NCBI GenBank assembly: GCA_903844735.1
Contig: CAIMUX010000111.1
Coordinates: 1 to 64,000, forward strand
Reading direction: 5' to 3'
DNA: 64,000 nt
Source of the DNA: Candidatus Eiseniibacteriota bacterium
GTDB lineage: Bacteria; Eisenbacteria; RBG-16-71-46; CAIMUX01
Shown here: piece by piece, positions 45,276 to 54,051 of the stretch
Layout: every line of letters begins with the position of its first letter
How positions within the stretch are numbered: the stretch's first letter is position 1
Position numbers and translations under genes: made by a program
Notes under the pieces: generated by a model
Told to the model about the DNA's origin: nothing
Database searches by the model: none
Seen by the model: the letters and a program-made list of their open reading frames with translations, nothing else

Positions 45276-46028
45276 ATGTCCCCGCGATGGATCCCCGCGA
45301 TGGTCTTTCTCTGCGTTCTGGCCGGCGGCTCTACCGCTGAAGCTGCTATCCGATCATTCGTTCTCGCCGGCGGTTCGGCCATCAGGGCCGAGAAGACCGA
45401 CCTCGACGAGATGCTCGAAAAGTACACGATTCGAGAGAACGGCAGGGGCTGGGAAGCGGGAGGCGGCTTGCGACTTATTCCGGGGGCCTCGGGGTCGAGC
45501 GCTGCAAATCGAAGTGGCACCGATTCGGCGGGAGAGAGCCCGATGGAGATGCGCCTGCGTTTCACGCTCGGCGGGGGAAGCCTTCCGGACGCACGCTTCA
45601 GCGGCCAGCGCTTCTCCGGCTCCATCTTCTCCTATCCTTTGCGTCCCTTCCCGGTCAGCTCGCGCGAAAGGTTCACCTACAGCTCCTGGGCCCTCGGCGG
45701 TTTCTTCTCGGCGCGGGTGTATCACCGGGTCGGCTTCTACGTGGGTCCGGTGCTGCAAACAGTGAAATACCAAGCCGATCGCACCTGGACCGGATCAACC
45801 GACTGCACGCAATGCGGGCCGGCGAAAGACAAGGCCACGAGCCGTTACGGCGCGGTGGAGGTGGGGGCGCACTACACACTGCACCAATTCCCGTTGAGGC
45901 TGGAAGGATTCTGGGTTCCGAAGCGGGTCAACCTCACGACCACCCACATCGTCCAGTCGGAGAACTACCAGGCGAACTTTGCGTCGTTCAAACGCTCGTT
46001 CGGGGCCCGCGCTTCCTGGGAATTCTGA
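45276..46028 (+). CDS. Hypothetical outer-membrane beta-barrel-like protein
   Basis: The product is 250 residues with a signal peptide (MVFLCVLAGGSTAEA region). The mature part alternates aromatic and polar residues, for example FTYSSWALGGFFSARVYHRV and RYGAVEVGAHYTL, and ends in Phe (RASWEF), as outer-membrane barrels do. Two Cys residues (DCTQCGP) may form a loop disulfide. The specific family is not recognised. The next OMP-like gene, at 47073, has similar character. Confidence 0.65.
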   Translation: MSPRWIPAMVFLCVLAGGSTAEAAIRSFVLAGGSAIRAEKTDLDEMLEKYTIRENGRGWEAGGGLRLIPGASGSSAANRSGTDSAGESPMEMRLRFTLGGGSLPDARFSGQRFSGSIFSYPLRPFPVSSRERFTYSSWALGGFFSARVYHRVGFYVGPVLQTVKYQADRTWTGSTDCTQCGPAKDKATSRYGAVEVGAHYTLHQFPLRLEGFWVPKRVNLTTTHIVQSENYQANFASFKRSFGARASWEF

Positions 46029-46083
46029 GCGAACCGGATCGTCCCCCCTGTGGGGCGCGACCAGCCACCCGACGGAGGTCGGC

Positions 46084-46647
46084 TCACATCACTCGGAAGG
46101 TCCTCTCCGCGGACTTCGCCAGCACCGTACCCGTCTCATCCATCGCCTCGACAGACCACCGGTACTCCCCACGAACCAGCCCGGGGAGCGCTTCGTCCGG
46201 CGGGATCCACTCGGTGCCGTCCACGGGAAGCGCTTCCACCACGATCTGCCCTGTGATCGAGGAGACGCTGAGCCGGTAGATCGTTGCCCCGGGCACCTCA
46301 CCCCACACCAGGTCCAGCGCACCGGCTCGGACGGGATCGGTGGGGCCAGTCGTCTGCAAGAGCGGTACCGTCTCCAGCGGTCCGGCAAGCTTGGCATTCT
46401 CGTGGCGGACATAGACCCGGGCCACGGCAAAGAAGACCAGCGATCCCATGAGGAGCACCCAGAGCCACCAAGCTATTCTGCCGGGCTGGGGCAAGGCGCG
46501 CGCCGCAGGGGCGGCGGCGGTCCGGAGAACCGGCCGCGATGGGGGCGCGTGCGGGTGTGCTCCGTCTGCGCGTAGCTTCATCCCATCCCGATTTCCCGGC
46601 GCCCCGTTCGGCCTCAGTGGCTCCGCTTCGTCCCGTCTTGCGCCCAT
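46084..46647 (-). CDS. Hypothetical membrane protein with Fn3-like domain
   Basis: The product is 187 residues. A charged proline-rich leader is followed by one transmembrane helix (IAWWLWVLLMGSLVFFAVA) near residue 60. The rest is an extracytoplasmic module containing LDLVWGEVPGATIYRLSV, a fibronectin-III-like pattern. This resembles the C-terminal module of the protein at 37567. The ATG at 46647 has GGAGG at good spacing and is preferred to the ATG at 46662. The role is unknown. Confidence 0.6.
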   Translation of the reverse strand: MGARRDEAEPLRPNGAPGNRDGMKLRADGAHPHAPPSRPVLRTAAAPAARALPQPGRIAWWLWVLLMGSLVFFAVARVYVRHENAKLAGPLETVPLLQTTGPTDPVRAGALDLVWGEVPGATIYRLSVSSITGQIVVEALPVDGTEWIPPDEALPGLVRGEYRWSVEAMDETGTVLAKSAERTFRVM

Positions 46648-46815
46648 CCGGTGATCCTCCATCGCCCCTATATCGGCCGGGGCAGGCTCAGGCTTCAGCG
46701 GCTGCGCCCCCGGGTCGCCATCGAAATGCAGAATCTGCTCGCCGCCGGGACGTCCCGGGCATACCCTCGCCGCGCACCCGGCACGGGATGAACGAGGATC
46801 CGAGGAGTACCCAAG

Positions 46816-47049
46816 ATGAAGCTACGGATCGAATACTGCGGCGAGTGAGACTACCTCCCGAGGGCCTCCAGTCTGGCGGCCGAGGCGAAGATGCGGTTCG
46901 GCGTCGAGTCCGAGCTTGTCGAGGGGCACGGGGGTGCCTACAAGGTCTGGATCGACGACGAGCTGATCTGGGACAAGAAATCGATGGGAGGTTTCCCCCA
47001 GGAAGAGGAGATCCTCGAGAAGATTGCGACCCGGGGAGGTCGCACCTAA
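46816..47049 (+). CDS. selW: SelW/Rdx-family selenoprotein (in-frame TGA as selenocysteine)
   Basis: ATG at 46816 follows GAGGAG. The frame reads MKLRIEYCGE, then TGA at 46846-46848, then DYLPRASSLAAEAK and on to TAA at 47047, giving 77 residues. Reading TGA as selenocysteine gives the CxxU redox motif (Cys8, Sec11) after beta strand 1, exactly as in SelW/SelT/SelH proteins. The later VWIDDELIWDKKSMGGFP matches the Rdx thioredoxin-like fold. A hairpin 14 bases after the TGA could be the bacterial SECIS. Standard gene finders would miss or truncate it. The probable role is a small thiol/selenol redox protein. Confidence 0.85.
46863..46881 (+). promoter_or_regulatory. Candidate bacterial SECIS hairpin
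   Basis: GGCC at 46863 pairs with GGCC at 46878. An inner CCA/TGG pair closes a GTC triloop. It starts 14 bases after the TGA, within the usual SECIS distance, and lies inside the coding sequence as bacterial SECIS elements do. Confidence 0.5.
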
Positions 47050-47072
47050 CGCGCATCGAGAGGAAACCAGAC

Positions 47073-47672
47073 GTGACGAGTTGCAGAACACCCGGCCTCG
47101 CAGGTCAAGGCGGTTCCAGAGCCCGGCGTGTAACCTTTTTCGTGACAATAAATTTAGCGTGTGCTGCCATCTTGGCGTCGTCAATTCCTCTGGCCACTGC
47201 GGCCGCCACCGGACGAGATGGCGCCCGCAAGCGGCCCGAAGGGTGGGGTCTGCGAGCGGGTCTCTCCTCCGCACCCGACCAGTTCGTACTTGGGCTACAC
47301 TACGATGCGGGCGAGCCTGCCCGGCGGCTGCGATTCATGCCGAACATCGATCTGGGCGTCGGTGACCACCGCACGGTGGTGACCGTGAACCCTGACCTCG
47401 TCTATTCATTCCCGCTCGAAGCCGCCGGATCCATCTACGCGGGAGGCTCCTGCGGCGTAGTGTGGAGAGACGGGGATGGCTCCACGTACGCCATCCATGC
47501 CAAGGACCGCCGATGGCACGAGGACGACCGAGAGGCCGATCTGGGAATTGCGGGCATCTTCGGCTACCGGTGCCGCTGGTCGGGGCGAACGGTCTTCCTC
47601 GACGCCAAGATCCGCATCAGCGACGCCTACCCCGGAGTGAAGTTGATGGCCGGCACAAACTTCGGCAAGTAG
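47073..47672 (+). CDS. Hypothetical exported beta-rich protein
   Basis: The product is 199 residues. A GTG start lies behind GAGAGGA, 23 bases after selW. A signal sequence (INLACAAILASSIPLATAAA) is followed by beta-strand patterns such as LEAAGSIYAGGSCGVVWR and GIFGYRCRW. It resembles small outer-membrane barrels, though the specific family is not recognised. Proximity suggests cotranscription with selW, but a functional link is not evident. Confidence 0.6.
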   Translation: MTSCRTPGLAGQGGSRARRVTFFVTINLACAAILASSIPLATAAATGRDGARKRPEGWGLRAGLSSAPDQFVLGLHYDAGEPARRLRFMPNIDLGVGDHRTVVTVNPDLVYSFPLEAAGSIYAGGSCGVVWRDGDGSTYAIHAKDRRWHEDDREADLGIAGIFGYRCRWSGRTVFLDAKIRISDAYPGVKLMAGTNFGK

Positions 47673-47723
47673 ACCCGCGAGGCCGGGCACCTCGACTCGT
47701 CGACGCACAACCGGAGGACAAGG

Positions 47724-48623
47724 ATGGACCTGCTGAAAAGGCCGCGTGTGCTGGTCGGGATGGTGCACCTAGCGCCCTTGCCGGGCAGCCCGGGCTTCGG
47801 CGCTGTGATGGAAGCGGTGCACCGGGGGGCGCGCCGGGACGCCGGCGTTCTGGTAGAGGAAGGGTTCGACGCTCTCCTCATTGAGAACTATGGGGATCTC
47901 CCGTTCTACCCGGACACTGTGCCGTCCGCCACGATCGCGGCCATGAGCGTGGTCTTAGAGCACCTCCGCCGGGACCTGCCGGGGATCCCGCTGGGCGTGA
48001 ATGTCCTGCGCAACGACGCCGGCGCCGCCCTTGCGATCGCGGCTGCGGTTGGCGCAGCCTTCATCCGCGTGAACGTGCACTGCGGCGCCGCGATCACGGA
48101 CCAGGGGATCCTGCAAGGGCGGGCGCACGAGACTCTTCGGATGCGGGCGGCCCTCGCCCCCGGGACCGCTATCCTCGCCGACGCCGCCGTCAAGCACGGC
48201 CGCGGGTTCACGCCGGGACCGCTCGCGGAGGAGGTTCTTGACCTGGTGGAGCGAGGCCTGGCCGACGGCGTGCTCGTGACCGGGTCACGCACAGGCATGG
48301 CCGCCTCACAGGAGGAGGTTCAGGAAGCGGCGAGGGCAGCAGGGCGGGTGCCAGTGTGGGTGGCCAGCGGTGTCACGGCCGCCAATGCGACGGAATATAT
48401 CGAGGCAGGGGCTCGCGGGCTCATCGTCGGGACCTCGATCAAGCGCGGCGGGCACGTCGGGGCGGCGGTGGATCGATCGCGTGCGCGTGAGCTCGCGCGT
48501 CGCGTGCGGGCGTACCGCGACAGGGGAGCCTCGGCGGGCAATTCTGTGGGCAACCATTCGGCCAACCCTGCGGGCGGCCCGACGAGCAGCCCGACGGTGA
48601 GACGCGCCCGGAGCCGGCCGTGA
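47724..48623 (+). CDS. BtpA/SgcQ-family protein
   Basis: The product is 299 residues with the BtpA TIM-barrel pattern: VGMVHLAPLPGSP near the N terminus, GFDALLIENYGD, GVNVLRNDA and TGSRTG, ending SGVTAANATEYIEAG. The family includes BtpA, needed for photosystem I stability in cyanobacteria, and SgcQ of enteric bacteria; the enzymatic activity is not settled. The last 30 residues are low-complexity. Its stop overlaps the next GTG (GTGA). Confidence 0.88.
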   Translation: MDLLKRPRVLVGMVHLAPLPGSPGFGAVMEAVHRGARRDAGVLVEEGFDALLIENYGDLPFYPDTVPSATIAAMSVVLEHLRRDLPGIPLGVNVLRNDAGAALAIAAAVGAAFIRVNVHCGAAITDQGILQGRAHETLRMRAALAPGTAILADAAVKHGRGFTPGPLAEEVLDLVERGLADGVLVTGSRTGMAASQEEVQEAARAAGRVPVWVASGVTAANATEYIEAGARGLIVGTSIKRGGHVGAAVDRSRARELARRVRAYRDRGASAGNSVGNHSANPAGGPTSSPTVRRARSRP

Positions 48624-49717
48624 AGCCTGTTGTTGCCGACCACCCGGGCTATCCGTTCCGCGAAGAGTTCCTCCACGCGTTCTCGGCACGCGGACTCTTG
48701 TTCGTGGACGGTCCGGAACCAGGTTCACCCGAGCACCAGCTCCTCCGCGAGTTCCTGGGCCTGGTCCACGCCTATGCCTTCATGGAGCGCTTGGTGCAGG
48801 GCGAGATCCTCTGCGAGCTGCCGGTCCACATCGATCGGACCCTGGCAGGCTTTCTCACCCCCCAAGACGAGGGAGAAAGACTGGCATCCCAGGAGGCAGG
48901 GCTGCTGGACTGGACCCCGGAGTCGGCCGACAGTCTCGTCGATGCGCTGGATGAAATTGGAGTGAAGGTCATCTGTCGAGACGACCCTGACGACGGTCCG
49001 ACCCCGGCGGGCCCTCGGCTCGGGGCTTTCACCTTCGAGGGTGACGCGGGACCGGCTTTTCTTGTCGGGGCGTCCCCGCACACGCCCGAAGCAGCGTTCA
49101 TCGCGGCACACGGGCTCGGACACCTGGCCGCGGACATCGACCCGTACCTGCCCCGACTTTGTCGCTGGGACGCAAAGACTTTCGCCAACCTGTCCGATCG
49201 GCCCGAGGAAGTGCGCGCGGATCGTTTCGCCCGGGCGCTTCTCATGCCGCGGGAGACATTCATCGAGGCAGTGCGGGTTCTGGGCGAGTGTCCCACGGAA
49301 GGGGCGGATCCGCGGGCAGAGCAATTGGCAGCCCTGTTCGGGGTGCCTTGGCCGGTGGCCGTCCGGCGCCTGGTTGATCTGGGACTTCCCGGCGTGGGTA
49401 CGGCGGAGACTGCCGGCCGACCGGCAGAAGCGGTCGCCGATGCAGCTACCGGAGCAGATGGGCCGGGGGCCGAGACCACGAGGGCCGACGAGCCGGCAAG
49501 AGACTCGGCGGAACGGCCGGACGGACAGCCGGACGAAGAACTCTCCGTGTCGCTCACATTACCAGAAAGGTTCGTGAATCTGGCGCTGGCGGCCTACGCG
49601 GGGCACGTGCTCGATGTCGATGGGTTAGCCCGTTTCTTGCGAATCACCCCCCCCGAGGCACTGGAGATGGCAGACATCGCGGGCGTGAGGCCGGAGTGGC
49701 GGGACGGTTGGGAGTAG
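48620..49717 (+). CDS. ImmA/IrrE-like protein with degenerate metal site
   Basis: The product is 365 residues. The central motif AAHGLGHLA corresponds to the HExxH zinc site of ImmA/IrrE peptidases, but the catalytic Glu is Gly165 (codon GGG, one transition from GAG). The downstream EEVRADRFARALLMPRETF, which supplies the third ligand and the LLMP landmark, is intact. Residues 250-310 are a disordered linker, followed by a small helical domain. The missing Glu suggests a binding or regulatory protein, not a protease. Start GTG overlaps the BtpA stop, so the pair is coupled. Confidence 0.7.
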   Translation: MKPVVADHPGYPFREEFLHAFSARGLLFVDGPEPGSPEHQLLREFLGLVHAYAFMERLVQGEILCELPVHIDRTLAGFLTPQDEGERLASQEAGLLDWTPESADSLVDALDEIGVKVICRDDPDDGPTPAGPRLGAFTFEGDAGPAFLVGASPHTPEAAFIAAHGLGHLAADIDPYLPRLCRWDAKTFANLSDRPEEVRADRFARALLMPRETFIEAVRVLGECPTEGADPRAEQLAALFGVPWPVAVRRLVDLGLPGVGTAETAGRPAEAVADAATGADGPGAETTRADEPARDSAERPDGQPDEELSVSLTLPERFVNLALAAYAGHVLDVDGLARFLRITPPEALEMADIAGVRPEWRDGWE

Positions 49718-50311
49718 TGCCCATGCCGCCGCAACCGTCGGCTCCGCGAGCCATGAAACGGTGTTTCTTGATAGGGTTCTCGGAGGGCCCGTCCAATTCG
49801 CAGGCGCACCGAAAGAGGACCAGCTTCCCCGAGCTGATGCAATCTCCCGCGCGGATCCGGCAACAACAGGTCCCGGACTCGAAACAGGAAGCATCAATCG
49901 CCGGATCGAGGGTGCCCGAAGCGAAGCATCGTTACGGGCATCCCGCGACAGCTCGACATCGTCGCGGATCTTCCAGGCCGATCCGCCTCGGCCTGTCGGC
50001 CTCGATGGCGACTCGCGGCGACTCGCCGTCCGTTCGGCCCGGTGGGTTCGGTGGATCTCAACCCCCGCACAAAGCGCGACCGGATCGGGCCGGTGACGTT
50101 TCGGCCAGCGGAGGCGAGGTCCGGAGATCGTCCGACCCGGAAAGCGCTTGTCCGGGCCTTCTCCGCGGAGATATTCTGGATCATCTTTCGCTTCTGCGGC
50201 TGGCGGACGCTGGCCGGGGCGAGAACCGGGGGGAATTCAGCCGGTTTCGGTGCCGGGCCACCATCGGGCCACGGGGGTCGTGGCTTGACCGCGATTTGGA
50301 GGAGGGTAGGG
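49718..50311. other. Non-coding gap before korA
   Basis: These 594 bases hold long open frames on both strands, but none has a credible start, domain or ribosome-binding site. I see no repeat or RNA gene. A GGAGGAGGG site just before 50312 belongs to korA. Unknown content, possibly decayed sequence plus the korAB promoter. Confidence 0.4.
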
Positions 50312-52105
50312 ATGCAACAGGTCCACGACTTTGCGATGGGCATTGGGGGGGAGTCGGGCGAGGGGATCATGCTCGCCGGAGACATCCTCGCCTTGGCCGC
50401 CGCCCGGTCTAACGTTCATGTCTCCAGTGTCCGGGTCTTCCCCGCCGAGGTACGCGGAGGGCCGAGCCTCCACCGCACCCGCTACGGCACGGATCACGTG
50501 TACAACCAGGGGAGCCTCTACGAGATCTTCGTGGCCCTGAGCAATCCCCACTACGAACTGCAGCGCAGTTCGATCGCTCTGGACGCGGTGATGGTCATGG
50601 ACGGCGACCCTGACGCCTTCGACCCGGCCGCGGTCTATCCCGAGCTGGCCAGCCGGGCGGTCTATGTGGTCCCGATGGACAAGATTGCCCGCGAGCAGAT
50701 CAAAGACGCTCACACCAAGAACATGGTCGCGGTGGGAGCCTGTGCCGCTCTCTTCAACTTCCCGAAGGACCAGATCGAGCAGAACTTGGCCGAGCGTTAC
50801 CGTCGCAAGGACGAGAAGATCTACCTGAACAACCTCGCTGGATTCCAGGCTGGGTACGACTACGCTCAGAAGCACCTACAGAAGAAAGACCGCTATGCCC
50901 TGAAGCCGGCGGAAGGTGACGGCTTCCTTCTCCTCTCGGGGAACGAGGCGATCGGGATGGGCGCACTTCTCGCGGGTTGTCGCTTCTTCGGCGGTTACCC
51001 GATCACCCCGGCCAGCGAAGTGATGGAGTTCATGGCCGCGGAACTTCCCAAGGTGGGTGGTTGCATGCTGCAAGCCGAGGACGAGATCGCCTCCATCGGA
51101 ATGGTCCTTGGGGCCTCCTTTGCAGGTGTACGTTCCATGACCTCGACTTCGGGACCCGGGCTTTCCCTGATGACCGAGCTGTTGGGCCTTTCGGCCATGG
51201 CCGAGATCCCGTGCGTCGTGGTCGATGTCCAGCGCGGCGGGCCGTCCACCGGGCTGCCGACCAAGACCGAGCAGGGCGACTTGAACCTCGCCCTCGCCAT
51301 GAGCCACGGCGAAATGCCGAAGGTGATCTTGGCCCCGATCTCGGTGCATGACTGCTTCGACATCATGTTCCAGGCGTTTGATATCGCAGAACGGTTCCAG
51401 GTGCCCGTGCTCGTCCTCACCGAACAGGCCCTGGGTCACCGGCGCACCGACCTGCCGAAGTCGATGCTGCGCGAGCTCAAGGAACTGAGCGTGAAGCGGG
51501 TGCCGCAGGAGTTCAACCCCTCCGCCTATCTCCGCTTCGCCCTCACCGAGTCGGGCGTTTCCCCGCGGTCCATCCCGGGTGACAAGGGCGGGGCCCATGT
51601 CATTACCGGTCTCGAGCACGGTGAGAACGGCGCGCCGCGGCACGATGAAGAGAACCGAAAGGTGATGATGGACAAACGGTGGCGGAAGCTCGACGCGATT
51701 GCCAAGGAGCACGGGACGCCGTGGCGGTTCGGTTCCGACACCGCCGACATCGGCATCATCGGCTGGGGAGCCACCGCCGGCGCCGTACGCGAGGCCGTGG
51801 AAGTGGCCAACAACACCGGGCTCTCCGTGGCGGCCATCTACCCGAAAATTCTCTACCCGAATCCCGACGAAGCGATCCGCCCGTTCATCCGGAAGCATCG
51901 CGTGGTCATCGTGCTCGAGGAAAACCAGACCGGTCAGTACGCGAACTTCCTCCAGGCGATCTATGGCGCGGATCTGGGGTTCACGCCGGAGCGGATCAAC
52001 AAGTACGACGGGGCACCGTTTCGCCCGGACGATGTGCTGGCGGCACTGCGGGACGTAGCGGCACGGCACGGAATCAAGACACCGACCGTGACGGCGAAGC
52101 GCTGA
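50312..52105 (+). CDS. korA: 2-oxoacid:ferredoxin oxidoreductase, fused gamma-alpha subunit
   Basis: The product is 597 residues. The first 190 are the gamma domain (GIGGESGEGIMLAGDILA ... PAEVRGG). The alpha domain follows with GGYPITPASEVMEFMA, EDEIASIGMVLGASFAG and RGGPSTGLPTKTEQGDL, characteristic of KorA-type proteins that decarboxylate 2-oxoglutarate or related 2-oxoacids with ferredoxin. GGAGGAGGG precedes the ATG. korB follows after 18 bases. The pair is the standard two-subunit anaerobic-type enzyme, an alternative to the NAD-linked dehydrogenase. Confidence 0.92.
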   Translation: MQQVHDFAMGIGGESGEGIMLAGDILALAAARSNVHVSSVRVFPAEVRGGPSLHRTRYGTDHVYNQGSLYEIFVALSNPHYELQRSSIALDAVMVMDGDPDAFDPAAVYPELASRAVYVVPMDKIAREQIKDAHTKNMVAVGACAALFNFPKDQIEQNLAERYRRKDEKIYLNNLAGFQAGYDYAQKHLQKKDRYALKPAEGDGFLLLSGNEAIGMGALLAGCRFFGGYPITPASEVMEFMAAELPKVGGCMLQAEDEIASIGMVLGASFAGVRSMTSTSGPGLSLMTELLGLSAMAEIPCVVVDVQRGGPSTGLPTKTEQGDLNLALAMSHGEMPKVILAPISVHDCFDIMFQAFDIAERFQVPVLVLTEQALGHRRTDLPKSMLRELKELSVKRVPQEFNPSAYLRFALTESGVSPRSIPGDKGGAHVITGLEHGENGAPRHDEENRKVMMDKRWRKLDAIAKEHGTPWRFGSDTADIGIIGWGATAGAVREAVEVANNTGLSVAAIYPKILYPNPDEAIRPFIRKHRVVIVLEENQTGQYANFLQAIYGADLGFTPERINKYDGAPFRPDDVLAALRDVAARHGIKTPTVTAKR

Positions 52106-52123
52106 GGCGGGGAGGAGATGCAG

Positions 52124-53056
52124 ATGAGCGACAACAATTCCAAGACGACTGCGGCCCAGGGTCCGGCGTACGGCGACGAAGGGGTCGGCGCGGACGGTCC
52201 GGGCTGCGCGGTCGGACTGAAGGCGGCCGATTACAAGAGCGGGAAGCGCCCGGTCTGGTGCGCCGGTTGCGGCGACTACGGCGTCCTGAACTCCATCTTT
52301 AACGCTCTGGCCGAGCTGCAGGTCGACCCCGACAACCTCGCCGTGATTTCCGGGATCGGCTGCTCCAGCCGCTTGCCGGGCTACATCAAGACCTACGGCT
52401 TTCACGGCGCGCACGGCCGTGCGGTCCCCGTGGCCTGCGGCGTCAAGGTGGCCAACCCCGCGCTCACCGTGCTGACGGTCGGTGGTGACGGGGACGGGTT
52501 CTCCATCGGCGGCGGGCACGTCTCGCACGCGTGCCGGCGCAACATCGATATCACCTACATCGTCATGGACAACGAGATTTACGGCCTGACCAAGGGGCAG
52601 ATCTCGCCCACCTCGCCGGTGGGAGCGCGGGCCAAGAGCAACCCCTACGGGACGGTCGAGAGCCCCGTCAACCCGATGTTGCTCGTCCTCGCCTATGGGG
52701 GGACCTTCGTGGCGCGCGGCTACGCCTCGCAGCCGAAGCAACTGGTACAGTTGCTGGCCGACGGCATGCGGCACAAGGGACTCTCCTTCATTCACGTGCT
52801 CAGCCCCTGCGTCACGTTCAACAAGGCGGCCGGGTACGACTTCTTCAAGGAGCGCGTGCAGGACATGCCGGCCGACCACAAGACCGACGATCTGATGGGA
52901 GCGATGCGCTTAGCCGCCGACGAGAGCCGCTTCTACACCGGACTCTTCTACAAGTCGGATCGGCCCGAGTACACAGAGGGGTTGCGGCGCAGCGGACGCA
53001 AGCTCGAGGCGCCGCCACCGGTGGACATCGAAGCGATGATCCACCAGTTCAGTTAG
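52124..53056 (+). CDS. korB: 2-oxoacid:ferredoxin oxidoreductase beta subunit
   Basis: The product is 310 residues. The TPP-binding motif is VGGDGDGFSIGGGH (GDG) ending with IVMDNEIYGLTKGQ. WCAGCGDYG near residue 45 supplies the first Cys pair for the single 4Fe-4S cluster, with a further Cys in GIGCSSRLPGY. The start at 52124 is preferred to the ATG at 52118 because GGAGG is then 8 bases away. With KorA it forms the holoenzyme. Substrate preference (2-oxoglutarate versus pyruvate) is not decidable by eye. Confidence 0.92.
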   Translation: MSDNNSKTTAAQGPAYGDEGVGADGPGCAVGLKAADYKSGKRPVWCAGCGDYGVLNSIFNALAELQVDPDNLAVISGIGCSSRLPGYIKTYGFHGAHGRAVPVACGVKVANPALTVLTVGGDGDGFSIGGGHVSHACRRNIDITYIVMDNEIYGLTKGQISPTSPVGARAKSNPYGTVESPVNPMLLVLAYGGTFVARGYASQPKQLVQLLADGMRHKGLSFIHVLSPCVTFNKAAGYDFFKERVQDMPADHKTDDLMGAMRLAADESRFYTGLFYKSDRPEYTEGLRRSGRKLEAPPPVDIEAMIHQFS

Positions 53057-53068
53057 CCTGCGCCGTTC

Positions 53069-53140
53069 GTGGAAACTGAGTTGCTCATGGAGACTGAGCT
53101 GTTCGTGGAGACTGGGCTGTTCGTGGAGACTGGGCTGTCC
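53069..53140. repeat. 18-bp tandem repeat, four copies
   Basis: Four consecutive 18-base units of the form GTGGAGACTGGGCTGTTC, with one to four differences each, lie between korB and the EIIA-like gene. They may be slippage filler or a short structured leader. Confidence 0.75.
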
Positions 53141-53214
53141 ATGAACGCTCCGCTGCGACACCGGCTGGCCCCTGAGAGTCCGGCGTGACGACGGGAGGTA
53201 CGGAGGAGGTCTGG

Positions 53215-53727
53215 ATGAATCTGGCGCGACTGCTCAAGCCCGAGCTGATCCTGCTCGAGCTGGAGACTCGGGACATTCCCGAGGAGGAGCGCGAGGAGAT
53301 CCCGCCCGAGCAGTACCTCTGGGACATCAAGGGACGGGTTCTGGGTGAACTGGTCGACTTAGTCAACCGCTCCGGGCGGGTGAGTAACCGCAACAAGCTC
53401 CTCCAGGATTTGATCGGTCGCGAACGTAAGGCCACCACCGGCCTTGCCAGCGGGGTGGCAATCCCGCATGTCCGAACCATCTATGCCAAGGAGCTACTCA
53501 TCGGGTTCGCCCGTTCGACCCCGGGCGTGGGGTTTGACTGCTTGGATGAAGCACCGGCCCACCTTTTCTTCGTGATGGTGGCCCCGCCCTACGACGACAC
53601 TGCCTACCTCAAGTTTTACCGGCAGATGGCAGAGGCGTTTTCGCAGCGTGACTACCGTGAAGACTTCATGGAGGCGCAGACCGAGGGTGAGATCATGCGA
53701 TTGGTGAAGATGATGGGACAGGGATAA
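53215..53727 (+). CDS. PTS EIIA (fructose/Ntr-type)-like protein
   Basis: The product is 170 residues. The EIIA core TGLASGVAIPHVRT carries the phospho-acceptor His (residue 85), as in PtsN and fructose EIIA. No transporter domain is attached or nearby, so it is probably regulatory, like EIIA-Ntr, and may read out phosphoenolpyruvate/pyruvate status. It lies 158 bases downstream of korB and just before a sigma-54-type activator. ATG at 53215 follows GGAGGAGG; an upstream GTG-type start is unlikely. Confidence 0.85.
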   Translation: MNLARLLKPELILLELETRDIPEEEREEIPPEQYLWDIKGRVLGELVDLVNRSGRVSNRNKLLQDLIGRERKATTGLASGVAIPHVRTIYAKELLIGFARSTPGVGFDCLDEAPAHLFFVMVAPPYDDTAYLKFYRQMAEAFSQRDYREDFMEAQTEGEIMRLVKMMGQG

Positions 53728-53768
53728 TCGCCGGCACTGCTCTTGGTTCACGACTTGCCACATCCCCC

Positions 53769-53789
53769 GACGGCGCCCAAGGCGCCGTC
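53769..53789 (+). terminator. Hairpin after the EIIA-like gene
   Basis: GACGGCGCC and GGCGCCGTC form a perfect 9-bp stem with a CAA loop, 42 bases beyond the stop. No T-run follows; it could end the kor-EIIA transcript. Confidence 0.5.
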
Positions 53790-54051
53790 TCTGCCGGGGG
53801 GTGTGCATCGAGCGGAATCCTTGTCGGGTCCGTAGTTACCCGCCATTGGTGCCTCCGCGTCCATGGCCCTTCCCCAGGCAGTCGCCGGCGCCATGGACAC
53901 GTTCCAGGATAGCCCCGCGCGCAACTTTTTGGAGGGGCGTCCATTGCCCGGGTGTTCTTGTCGGGACGAACTCTGCCCGGACGGACACTCCAGGTTGGTC
54001 GGACTCGGCGGCCAGGGCACCAAGACACGCAACATGGAAAGGCCTCCGCCC

